Source of the DNA: JAZKSG01 sp964384785
Lineage (GTDB): Archaea > Thermoplasmatota > E2 > DHVEG-1
NCBI GenBank assembly: GCA_964384785.1
Contig: CAYLLH010000109.1
Coordinates: 1 to 9,006, forward strand
Reading direction: 5' to 3'
DNA: 9,006 nt
Notes under the pieces: model-generated
Seen by the model: the letters and a program-made list of their open reading frames with translations, nothing else
The model's database searches: none
What the model was told of the DNA's origin: nothing
Program-made: the position numbers and the translations under genes
Shown here: one piece after another, positions 1 through 5,887 of the stretch
Position numbering within the stretch: position 1 is the first letter of the stretch
Layout: each line of letters opens with the position of its first letter

Positions 1-18
1 ATGGTCTTTCTGAGACTT

Positions 19-74
19 ACCCTCCTCTGTTTTTTCATTTATTGCATCCCGCTTTAAATGAAAAGCAGGAGGGT
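19..74. repeat. Imperfect long hairpin near the window start
   Basis: Two nested inverted repeats are visible. The outer arms ACCCTCCT (19-26) and AGGAGGGT (67-74) pair over 8 bp. The inner arms at 32-41 and 55-64 (TTTTCATTTA with TAAATGAAAA) pair over 10 bp, with a 13-nt loop and a small asymmetric internal loop (27-31 against 65-66). A smaller hairpin GTCT/AGAC lies at 4-16. AT-rich sequence with a short T run follows on the plus strand, so this could be the terminator or 3' end of an upstream transcript, or part of a structured RNA. Alternatively, a minus-strand gene could start at the ATG at 38 (about 12 codons visible, rich in Lys and Arg, preceded by GGGATG), but too little is present to call it. 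Confidence 0.5.
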
Positions 75-101
75 TAATTTAATTTTTCAACAGCCTAATA
101 A

Positions 102-118
102 TTTTTAAAAATATTTTT
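102..118 (+). promoter_or_regulatory. TATA-like element upstream of the first surface protein
   Basis: The AT tract contains TTTAAAAATATTTT. It would place a transcript start near 130-135, leaving a leader of about 50 nt that contains the GGAGGGG Shine-Dalgarno motif at 167-173. The surroundings are so AT-rich that the exact box is uncertain. Confidence 0.4.
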
Positions 119-182
119 TAACAAAAAACTTAAACCATAGAAAAATGATTAACTGAAAGATTAGTTGGAGGGGTAACTGGAG

Positions 183-782
183 TTGTTCCTTAAAGGATGG
201 GATCAGATTTACAAAATCTTTACTTTGTTTTGCTTTGTTTTAATTTTTTCATTAATTTTTATCCCATCAATAAATGCTGATGATTCATACGCTCAAATAA
301 AAGTCTCTCAACCCTTTAAGAATCAGGTTGTTAAAGCAGGGGGACCTGCACATTTTGTTATAGATGTATTAGAATTTAATACCTCCTCAGATTTGCCGGC
401 AGTTGGTGAACAAAAAAAGCAAGATGTAAAATTTTTTTACAAGATTTATAATCAAGATGGTGAATTGATAAATCAAGAAAGTGAAACAATTTATTTGATA
501 CCTGGAGAAAATGTCACTTCTTTTCAAAAAACATTTTACATTCCTACTGATTCGAAAGAAGGTTATTATGGTTTAGAAGTTAAATTAGTAACTTTGGATG
601 ATCAAGAATTGGATACAGAAAAAATTTTTTTTAAAATTGTACGTGTAACTGATGCCGGCTCAAATGTTATTATTATTGTTTTAGTGATTGGTTTTATTAT
701 TGCTATCGTTGCTTTCTTTTATGAACGTAGAAAGGTCCGTAAATTAAAAGTTAGTAGGAAAGATTTTGAAAAATATTTGTGA
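183..782 (+). CDS. Surface protein: signal peptide, Ig-like domain, C-terminal TM anchor
   Basis: The 199-residue product starts with TTG, chosen because GGAGGGG (167-173) lies 9 nt upstream and the first codons encode a signal peptide: a short charged start, a hydrophobic core at about residues 11-28, and a likely cleavage site after Ala32 (SINA/DD). Residues 36-153 form a beta-rich extracytoplasmic region with the look of an immunoglobulin-like sandwich (alternating strands, YKIYNQDGEL near 86-95, EGYYGLEVKL near 126-135). Residues 161-180 are a TM helix, followed by a strongly basic cytoplasmic tail (ERRKVRKLKV). The expected topology is outside-facing domain, single TM, short inside tail. 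I do not recognise a named family. Residues 82-152 resemble the stalk of the propeller protein at 4140-5606. The stop lies 5 nt before the next promoter, so it is probably transcribed separately from the following cluster or reads into it. Confidence 0.85.
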   Translation: MFLKGWDQIYKIFTLFCFVLIFSLIFIPSINADDSYAQIKVSQPFKNQVVKAGGPAHFVIDVLEFNTSSDLPAVGEQKKQDVKFFYKIYNQDGELINQESETIYLIPGENVTSFQKTFYIPTDSKEGYYGLEVKLVTLDDQELDTEKIFFKIVRVTDAGSNVIIIVLVIGFIIAIVAFFYERRKVRKLKVSRKDFEKYL

Positions 783-787
783 ATTGG

Positions 788-800
788 TTAAATATATAAG
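788..800 (+). promoter_or_regulatory. TATA box for the RHH/receiver/kinase cluster
   Basis: TTAAATATATAAG is a strong archaeal TATA match immediately after the preceding stop codon. It predicts transcription starting near 820, leaving a leader of about 74 nt before the TTG at 894. The position supports reading the four following genes as one transcription unit. Confidence 0.65.
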
Positions 801-875
801 GTTGTAAAATGTTTAAGAAAAAGAGGGTTTTAGGAAAGAAGATGATGGGTATGATTAGTAGAAAAAATAAACATG

Positions 876-896
876 AAAGGAGGTTTTTTTTAATTG
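876..896 (+). promoter_or_regulatory. Strong Shine-Dalgarno site that decides a TTG start
   Basis: AAAGGAGG at 876-883 is a near-complete anti-16S match. It is followed by eight T residues (884-891) and the TTG start at 894. An in-frame TAA at 891-893 directly precedes the TTG, so the gene cannot start earlier. The next in-frame ATG (codon 12) would delete the DNA-contacting strand of the RHH fold, so TTG is well supported. Confidence 0.8.
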
Positions 897-1091
897 GAAA
901 CAGTTCAGATTAGATTAACTAAAGATATGATTTCAAGACTTGATGAATTAATTAAATCAGGTGATTATCCTAACAGATCAGAAGCCATTAGAGATGGTGT
1001 TAGAAGATTAATTGATACTAAAAAAAATCAAGATAATATGTTGATATCTGTTAAAGACCTTCAAAATTTTATAAAAGAGGCTGGTAAATAA
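894..1091 (+). CDS. Ribbon-helix-helix (CopG/MetJ-Arc type) transcriptional regulator
   Basis: The 65-residue protein has the classic archaeal RHH pattern: beta strand VQIRLTKDM (residues 4-12), helix A through ISRLDELIKSG (13-23), the turn YPNRSEAIR (25-33) and helix B through DGVRRLIDTKK (34-44). Such proteins dimerise, and the paired strands insert into the DNA major groove; residues Gln5, Arg7 and Thr9 are the expected base contacts. The remaining 20 residues form a short tail of no recognised type, with no effector domain such as the nickel-binding domain of NikR. It is the first gene of the cluster. Its TAA overlaps the next ATG by one base (TAATG), which implies translational coupling with the membrane protein. 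As the only DNA-binding protein in the cluster it could be an autoregulator or the output of the adjacent two-component pair; that role is inference. An antitoxin role is less likely because no toxin-like gene is adjacent. Confidence 0.9.
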   Translation: METVQIRLTKDMISRLDELIKSGDYPNRSEAIRDGVRRLIDTKKNQDNMLISVKDLQNFIKEAGK

Positions 1092-1855
1092 TGAATGGGA
1101 TAACCGATATTGAATTATTTCTTATGTTAAACACTATAGGTCTTCTTATTGGTTTAGCAAGTTTTGTTATACTTTTTAGTATTTTTAGAAGAACTAAGGA
1201 TGAAATTAAAACAAGTTTTTTGATTCTAATGATTGGAGTACTGGTGTTTTGTTTATATGAACTCTTTAGATTATATGAAATATTTTCTGGAGAAATTTTT
1301 TTCTCAGATTTAATAACAGTGTTTTTCATATTGTTTGTTCTATTTAGTGTTTTTAAACTTAAAAGTTTGATAAAAAGCTTGTCTGATTTCGGTCAAGCAT
1401 TTGTTATACTTAAAAATGACACATATGAACATAAAATTGGGTCTATTGTAAAGGATGCTAGAGGTGTATGTTATGTAACTGTTGAAACTCCTAATGATAA
1501 ACTTAAAACTATTTTTGAGAAAGAAAATATTGATGTGTCTAATCTTAAGTTTTTAGATGCAACTGGGGAAAAATGTGTTTTAGATAATTGTGTAAATATT
1601 AAGAATGATCCTGAGGATATAAAAAATTCTATAAAAAGAATGCTTCGTGAAAAAAACATAAAATGTGTAATTGTTGATAATGTTAGTGCTATTAAAAACC
1701 TTGAAAGATTTGAGATTCCTCTTTTTATTCAAGAAACTGCTTCTTTAATTAAATCCAGTGAAGCACAAGGTTTTTTTATTGGTTATATGGAAAAAATAGA
1801 TAAGCAGATGATAAATGATATCAACATGCTTGTTGATAAAGTGATAGGGGATTGA
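1091..1855 (+). CDS. Three-TM protein with degenerate RecA/KaiC-like cytoplasmic domain
   Basis: The 254-residue protein has three predicted TM helices at about residues 9-32, 42-64 and 71-90, then a soluble domain at about 100-254. That domain shows the strand-helix rhythm of a RecA/KaiC-type core: YVTVETPNDKLKTIF (128-142), then FLDATGEK (154-161) and KCVIVDNVSAI (191-201), a Walker-B-like hydrophobic strand ending in Asp196, and finally FFIGYMEK (228-235) with a closing helix that includes MLVDKVIGD. No Walker A motif (GxxxxGKT) exists anywhere, so ATP hydrolysis is unlikely. The pattern resembles the archaeal KaiC-like/DUF835-type domains seen beside signalling proteins; this family assignment is from memory of the pattern. 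It is translationally coupled to the RHH gene (1-base overlap) and ends 7 nt before the receiver gene. A role as a membrane-tethered scaffold or sensor for the receiver and kinase is inference. Confidence 0.75.
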   Translation: MNGITDIELFLMLNTIGLLIGLASFVILFSIFRRTKDEIKTSFLILMIGVLVFCLYELFRLYEIFSGEIFFSDLITVFFILFVLFSVFKLKSLIKSLSDFGQAFVILKNDTYEHKIGSIVKDARGVCYVTVETPNDKLKTIFEKENIDVSNLKFLDATGEKCVLDNCVNIKNDPEDIKNSIKRMLREKNIKCVIVDNVSAIKNLERFEIPLFIQETASLIKSSEAQGFFIGYMEKIDKQMINDINMLVDKVIGD

Positions 1856-1862
1856 TGGGTTT

Positions 1863-2240
1863 ATGTCAAAAAAAATTATGATAATAGATGATAAAAAAGA
1901 CACTGTTGAAATGGTTGAAGCATTATTGACTTCTAAGGGTTATGTGGTTGAGAGTGCAAATAATGGTAAAGAGGGTCTTAATAAACTTAGAGATTTAGAT
2001 GAAAAACCTGATCTTATACTTCTTGATATGTTTATGCCTGAGATGAGCGGCCGAGAGGTTTGTGAAAAAATTCGTTCTGATGATGAGTTAAAAGATCTTA
2101 AAATTGCTTTTTTTACAGTAGCATCATTTAGTGATAAAGGTAAGGAAACACTTGAAAGTTTGAATGTATCAGATTATATAACTAAACCATTTGAAAGTCA
2201 GGATTTGCTTAGAAGGATACAAAAAATCATTGGAGAATAA
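1863..2240 (+). CDS. Stand-alone CheY-like response regulator receiver
   Basis: The 125-residue protein is a complete receiver domain with nothing attached. All key residues are present: the acidic pair Asp9-Asp10 (MIIDD), the phospho-acceptor Asp55 in LILLDMFMPEMSG, Thr85 in the fourth strand (AFFTVAS), the switch aromatic Tyr105, and Lys108 in ITKPF. Phosphorylation at Asp55 should come from the histidine kinase encoded 26 nt downstream. With no output domain it must act by binding a partner; candidates are the upstream RHH protein, the membrane RecA-like protein, or a receiver further along a phosphorelay. Which one cannot be told from the sequence. Only a weak ribosome site (TAGGGG or TGATGGG) precedes the ATG, so translation probably depends on coupling with the upstream gene, whose stop is 7 nt away. 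Confidence 0.95.
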   Translation: MSKKIMIIDDKKDTVEMVEALLTSKGYVVESANNGKEGLNKLRDLDEKPDLILLDMFMPEMSGREVCEKIRSDDELKDLKIAFFTVASFSDKGKETLESLNVSDYITKPFESQDLLRRIQKIIGE

Positions 2241-2265
2241 AAAAAATTAATGGTTTTAATTTTAA

Positions 2266-4125
2266 ATGTTTGATGAGATAAGTTTTGTTTCACGAGAAGA
2301 CCTGTTTGCAGGATGGCTTGATGATAATGTTTTACTTGATAGTCTCTTAGAGAATGTTCCTGATATAATATATTTTAAGGATGTTGACTCTCGTTTTGTA
2401 AAAATAAACAAGGCTATGGCCGATTTTTTGGATATTACCAGTCCAGATAATGCTAAAGGAAAAACAGATTTTGATTTTTTTCCAGATAAAATAGCTGATG
2501 AATCTTTTAATGATGAACAAAAAGTAATGGATAATAATGAACCGATAATTGGAAAAATAGAGAAACTTGAAACGTTAAACAAAGAATCAAGATGGTTTTC
2601 TACAACAAAGATTCCATTGAAAAACAAAAACGGTAAAATTATTGGAATCGCAGGTATTTCAAGAGATATAACTGATCAGAAAGAAATCGAAAAAGCACTT
2701 TATGATAGTGAGCAAAGATATCGTACTATTTTTGATAACAGTGCAGTAGCAATAATGATGACTAATGAAAAAGAGGAGATTATTTCATGGAATCGTTACA
2801 CTGAAAAATTACTAAATATGAGTAAAAATGATTTATTGAAAAAACCAGTTAAAAATCTTTATCCAGAGAATGAATGGTTGAAAATCCGTAATGAAAATGT
2901 TAGAGAAAAAGGTATGCAGCATCACTTGGAAACAAAGATGTTTAAAAAAAATGGTGAAACCGTTGATGTTGATATATCTGTTAGTGTTCTTAAAGATGAT
3001 AATGGTGATATAACTGGTTCAATAGGTGTAATCAGAGATGTAACTGACCGGAAAAAAGCAGTTGAGGAGCTTAAAATAAAAGATAAAGCGGTTCGTTCTT
3101 CGATAAATGCTATTGCTATTACTGATATGAAAGGATGTATTACTTTTGTAAATGATTCTTTTTTAAAAATGTGGGGTTATGAAAATGATGATAAGATCAT
3201 TGGGCAGCCTATTGTTAAATTCTGGAAGACCAAAGGAAAATTTGTTGAAGTAATGGATTCATTAGTTAATAAAGGTGGATGGGTGGGTGAACTGCAGGCT
3301 GAAAGAAAAAACGATACCGTCTTTTATGCTCAACTATCTGCTACAACTGTAGTTGATGATAATAATAAGCCTGTTTGTATGATGGCTTCTTTTGTTGATA
3401 TAACTGAACGTAGAAACGCTGAACAAAAAATAAAAGAATCTGAAAGAGCTAAAGCAGAGTTTATGAATATTGCAGCTCATGAACTCAAAACACCTATTAT
3501 TCCTTTGAAAGGGTATCTTGAGATGCTTTTATGGGATGAAAATATTGATGAAGAAAAAAGGAAATGGTTAAAGATATGTCTTAGGAATACTAGTACTCTT
3601 ATTTTTTTGATAAATGATATTTTAGATGTAGCTAGGCTTGAGTCTAATAATCTTAAGCTTACTAAGGAAAAAACTGATTTAACTGAGTTAATTAATGGTG
3701 TTTTGCAGGATATGCAGCCTATGGCTGATGATAAAAATTTAGAGTTAAACAAAAGAGTTTTGGATGATTCTTTACCTGTTGAAATTGATAAAAGACGTAT
3801 TTCTCAGGTTTTAAGAAATCTTATCAATAATGCTATTAAATGTACTGAGGAAGGTACAGTTGTTGTTAAAGCTGAAAAAATGGGTGAAAAGGTTCAGGTG
3901 TCTGTAGAGGATACAGGTATTGGTATCAAAAAAGAAGATATCTCTAAACTTTTTAAAAAATTTTCACAGTTGGGGGAAGCTGAAACAAGAAAGGTTGAAG
4001 GAACAGGTTTGGGTTTGTATATCTGTAAGGGTATAATGGATCAACATGATGGAAAAATATGGGCTGAAAGTTCCGGATCTGGAAAAGGTAGTACTTTTAG
4101 TTTTTCTCTTCCAGTAAAAAAATAA
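2266..4125 (+). CDS. Soluble sensor histidine kinase with three PAS domains
   Basis: The 619-residue protein has no TM segment. PAS1 spans about residues 24-140 (SLLENVPDIIYFKD, ending ISRDITDQKE), PAS2 149-264 (YRTIFDNSAVAI, ending IRDVTDRKK) and PAS3 274-384 (SSINAIAITDMKG, ending FVDITERR). The HisKA dimerisation domain (about 396-460) carries His405 in NIAAHELKTPI. The HATPase_c domain (about 500-617) is intact: N box Asn518 and Asn522 (RNLINNAIK), Asp549 in EDTGIGI, F box LFKKFSQL and the G2 box EGTGLGLYI (578-586). It should autophosphorylate on His405 and pass phosphate to Asp55 of the receiver encoded just upstream. The PAS domains imply a cytoplasmic signal such as redox state, oxygen or a small ligand; no heme or flavin residue can be assigned by eye. 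No Shine-Dalgarno motif precedes the ATG and no better in-frame start follows, so coupling to the receiver gene is likely. It ends 14 nt before the convergent gene. Confidence 0.95.
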   Translation: MFDEISFVSREDLFAGWLDDNVLLDSLLENVPDIIYFKDVDSRFVKINKAMADFLDITSPDNAKGKTDFDFFPDKIADESFNDEQKVMDNNEPIIGKIEKLETLNKESRWFSTTKIPLKNKNGKIIGIAGISRDITDQKEIEKALYDSEQRYRTIFDNSAVAIMMTNEKEEIISWNRYTEKLLNMSKNDLLKKPVKNLYPENEWLKIRNENVREKGMQHHLETKMFKKNGETVDVDISVSVLKDDNGDITGSIGVIRDVTDRKKAVEELKIKDKAVRSSINAIAITDMKGCITFVNDSFLKMWGYENDDKIIGQPIVKFWKTKGKFVEVMDSLVNKGGWVGELQAERKNDTVFYAQLSATTVVDDNNKPVCMMASFVDITERRNAEQKIKESERAKAEFMNIAAHELKTPIIPLKGYLEMLLWDENIDEEKRKWLKICLRNTSTLIFLINDILDVARLESNNLKLTKEKTDLTELINGVLQDMQPMADDKNLELNKRVLDDSLPVEIDKRRISQVLRNLINNAIKCTEEGTVVVKAEKMGEKVQVSVEDTGIGIKKEDISKLFKKFSQLGEAETRKVEGTGLGLYICKGIMDQHDGKIWAESSGSGKGSTFSFSLPVKK

Positions 4126-4155
4126 AAAATTTTTTTGTTTTATTTTTTTGTTTTT
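4116..4155. terminator. Bidirectional T-tract terminator between convergent genes
   Basis: Reading plus, T runs at 4131-4137, 4144-4150 and just after follow the kinase stop, partly inside the end of the opposing gene. Reading minus, the A runs at 4116-4131 give T7 and T6 just after the propeller gene stop. Archaeal RNA polymerase terminates at such T-rich tracts without needing a stem, so one 40-bp stretch can serve both genes. Confidence 0.6.
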
Positions 4156-5606
4156 AACATTTTTGATATTTTCTTTTTATGTGAAAATAGAAGTATGAAT
4201 AGTAGACATGCAGAAAGAGCGATAAGTACGACTGTTAAGTTTGAAAAAAGAACTTGAGTATTGCTGTCTTTTTCTATTTCAAATTCTTTTGATGCAGATG
4301 CATTCTGGTTATCTCCGTATTCGAGTAGAATGTTAAGTGTGTATTTCCCGGGGTCAAGACTTCCGGTTGGTATTAATTTTGTATCAGTGCTTTGCAGTAA
4401 TGTTGAACTTGGGTCGATATCTGTAAAAACGATTTTGTTGTTTTCATCAAAGATGGTGTATGTTAGTGTTCCATTTGCTACACCGTCTCCTTCTGCTTTA
4501 AGTAGTTCTACAAGTGATTCAATGTTTTTTCCTTCCTTGAAGTTTCCTTCTGAAAGTGTTACTTTTACATCAAAAAGGTATTCTGTGTCATCGGGTATTG
4601 TTTTTTCTTCTACTTCAAAGACTTTTAGTCCTTGATTTTGGCATGCTGCAAATAAATATGATCCATCATAAAATAGTCCGTTGCATGTTTGTCGTTCAGA
4701 TGTATTGTCGATTAGGTTTAGTTTGTCTCCTGTGAAATAATATTCTTCAATGGATCCATCTGCTTCTGCGGATCCAGCAAAAACAAAGCTGTTACTACAG
4801 TCAACACTAAGATATCTTTTACCACTGTTTTTCTCTGTAATATATGTTAGTGTGTCTCCATCAAAACTATAAACTTTTATGCCTCCGTAGTCACAAGCAA
4901 CATAGATATTTGTTCCGTCGCTACAGACATCCCAGTACCAATCTGCTTCGCTATTAGGTTGCTTGATATGATCAATTAAACTAAAGGATGTTCCATTAAA
5001 ACTTAAGACTTTTAAACCATCATTTCCGCAACTGTAAATATAATCACCATCTGTGTAAATATCTAAAACTCTTCCTCCGAAATCAATAGATGAAGTAAGA
5101 CTTAGTTTGTCTTTTCCATCAAAGGTATAAGCTTTTATTCCTTCTTCATAACAAGCTGTATAAATATAACTGTCATCGGATGCAACTCCGTAGTAGTATC
5201 CATCATTGTCAATCGAATCTCTTAAAACCAGTTTGTTTTCATAAACAGAATAAACCTTTAAACCATCACCATAGCAAGCAACATAAACGAATTCATCATC
5301 ACCTGTTACATCAAAATAAAAATTTTCATTTCCACCAGTATAATGATTATCTAAAAATGTGAATTTGTTTCCATCAAATCCATATAGTTGCAAACCTGTA
5401 TAGTAACTAGCGACATAAACGTAAGTACTGTCTTTATAGACTGAAAAATAGCTACCATCTTGATAGTCTGCATCTAATGAAATTGAAAAATCAGCTTCAA
5501 GCGTGTCAGCTGAATATGCATTACTTGAAAATAAAACAAAAAAGCATACTATAATTATTATCAAACTACTTTTTTTCCATCCAACTATTTTTTTTATCGA
5601 TTGCAT
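4140..5606 (-). CDS. Secreted seven-bladed beta-propeller with Ig-like stalk and TM anchor
   Basis: The 488-residue protein begins with a signal peptide (Lys-rich start, hydrophobic residues 14-27, cleavage likely near SNAYSA/D). Residues about 43-334 contain seven copies of a 40-45 residue motif of the form YxDGxYIYVACYxxGLKVYSFDGxxLxLID, with equivalents beginning near residues 54, 98, 139, 181, 225, 266 and 310. This is the LVIVD/WD-like plan of a seven-bladed propeller. Four blades carry Cys at the same position (111, 152, 238, 322) and a fifth has Cys193 close by. Residues 340-446 form an Ig-like domain, 453-476 a TM helix, and the tail is Lys-rich (HKKKISKMLKTKK). The protein should be displayed on the outer face, anchored at its C-terminus, probably binding a ligand or partner protein; no enzyme motif is seen. 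The ATG is preceded by GGGATGGGA at 5611-5619 and a TATA box at 5647-5654. The stalk resembles that of the protein at 183-782. Confidence 0.88.
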   Translation of the reverse strand: MQSIKKIVGWKKSSLIIIIVCFFVLFSSNAYSADTLEADFSISLDADYQDGSYFSVYKDSTYVYVASYYTGLQLYGFDGNKFTFLDNHYTGGNENFYFDVTGDDEFVYVACYGDGLKVYSVYENKLVLRDSIDNDGYYYGVASDDSYIYTACYEEGIKAYTFDGKDKLSLTSSIDFGGRVLDIYTDGDYIYSCGNDGLKVLSFNGTSFSLIDHIKQPNSEADWYWDVCSDGTNIYVACDYGGIKVYSFDGDTLTYITEKNSGKRYLSVDCSNSFVFAGSAEADGSIEEYYFTGDKLNLIDNTSERQTCNGLFYDGSYLFAACQNQGLKVFEVEEKTIPDDTEYLFDVKVTLSEGNFKEGKNIESLVELLKAEGDGVANGTLTYTIFDENNKIVFTDIDPSSTLLQSTDTKLIPTGSLDPGKYTLNILLEYGDNQNASASKEFEIEKDSNTQVLFSNLTVVLIALSACLLFILLFSHKKKISKMLKTKK

Positions 5607-5646
5607 TTCTTCCCATCCCTATCATAAATGTCTCTAAATATTCCAG

Positions 5647-5654
5647 ATTATAAA
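5647..5654 (-). promoter_or_regulatory. TATA box of the propeller gene
   Basis: Reading minus, the sequence is TTTATAAT. About 25 nt downstream, near 5622-5626, is the expected transcript start, giving a leader of about 20 nt that contains the ribosome site at 5611-5619 before the ATG at 5606. Confidence 0.55.
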
Positions 5655-5718
5655 CTACACTATTTTTTACCATCCAGAACTTTACGGATACATTACAATT
5701 AAATCAAGTTTCTAGTTT

Positions 5719-5723
5719 AAAAA
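5719..5723 (-). terminator. Possible T-run end of the C/D sRNA transcript
   Basis: A TTTTT run on the minus strand lies about 40 nt beyond the D box of the sRNA. It is the first clear T5 run after that gene and precedes the propeller gene's promoter. The run is short and could be incidental. Confidence 0.3.
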
Positions 5724-5731
5724 GATTGCCC

Positions 5732-5857
5732 GATAAAATAACCTAATTGACATTTTCTTGATTCAGTACTCAAGATCTTCATCATCCCCCTGCCAAGCCA
5801 ATTTTGTAGGGTTCAGTAAGGGTTCGTTCATCACTAATTTTTATTAGATAAAATAAC
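5732..5857. repeat. 11-bp direct repeats bracketing the C/D sRNA
   Basis: GATAAAATAAC occurs exactly at 5732-5742 and again at 5847-5857, 115 bp apart and in the same orientation. The two copies flank the sRNA gene, one about 20 bp beyond the D box and one 12 bp before the C box. They could be a duplication left by insertion, a regulatory motif, or chance in AT-rich DNA. Confidence 0.5.
5763..5834 (-). ncRNA. Box C/D guide sRNA (2'-O-methylation guide)
   Basis: On the minus strand all four boxes are present in order: C box GTGATGA (5834-5828), an 11-nt guide ACGAACCCTTA, D' box CTGA (5816-5813), a 27-nt spacer, C' box ATGATGA (5785-5779), a 12-nt guide AGATCTTGAGTA, and D box CTGA (5766-5763). 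Both C boxes match RUGAUGA perfectly and both guides have the 10-12 nt length required by the archaeal L7Ae-Nop5-fibrillarin particle. By the N+5 rule the guides would direct methylation of the fifth base in UAAGGGUUCGU (a G) and in UACUCAAGAUCU (a C). The segment is visibly richer in G and C than its surroundings, as RNA genes in AT-rich genomes are. A TATA box lies at 5861-5870. Two oddities: the D'-C' spacer is much longer than usual (typically about 3-12 nt) and may fold through CCCT/AGGG, and the terminal stem is weak. No host gene overlaps it. Targets are not identified. Confidence 0.75.
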
Positions 5858-5860
5858 TTG

Positions 5861-5870
5861 TTTTTATAAT
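5861..5870 (-). promoter_or_regulatory. TATA box of the C/D sRNA
   Basis: The minus strand reads ATTATAAAAA, preceded by the purine-rich AGGAAA that suits a BRE. A transcript start about 26 nt downstream falls near 5841, only about 7 nt before the C box at 5834, which is the spacing expected for an independently transcribed C/D sRNA. Confidence 0.6.
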
Positions 5871-5876
5871 TTTCCT

Positions 5877-5884
5877 AAAAAAAA
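5877..5884 (-). terminator. T8 terminator after the small Lys-rich ORF and purine genes
   Basis: An uninterrupted run of eight T on the minus strand begins 3 nt after the stop of the 53-codon ORF. It fits an archaeal T-tract terminator for the purS-purL-small-ORF unit, just before the sRNA promoter. Confidence 0.55.
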
Positions 5885-5887
5885 GAA

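Noticed and set aside
1..57. Short ORF from the ATG at the first base, and an open frame to a TAA at 75-77
   Set aside because: Only 18 to 25 codons are visible, they cross a strong hairpin, and no protein pattern is recognisable; a C-terminal fragment of an upstream gene cannot be excluded but is not supported.
809..913. 34-codon ORF beginning MFKKKRVLGKKMMGMISRK upstream of the RHH gene
   Set aside because: Its ATG lies before the transcript start predicted from the TATA box at 788-800, it has no ribosome site, and it overlaps the start of the well-supported RHH gene in another frame.
2250..2273. Seven-codon ORF (MVLILNV) overlapping the kinase start, possible leader peptide
   Set aside because: The GGAG before it is 14 nt away and the codons arise from an AT-rich spacer; chance is a sufficient explanation.
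4261..5362. Open plus-strand frames opposite the propeller gene, including a His-rich one at 5180-5362
   Set aside because: They are antisense shadows of a protein with clear signal peptide, propeller repeats and TM anchor; the His-rich composition simply mirrors Tyr, Asp and Cys codons of the real gene.
5763..5834. tRNA-like appearance because of GGGTTCG on the plus strand
   Set aside because: No acceptor stem, D arm or anticodon arm can be formed around it, whereas the minus strand gives a complete set of C/D boxes.
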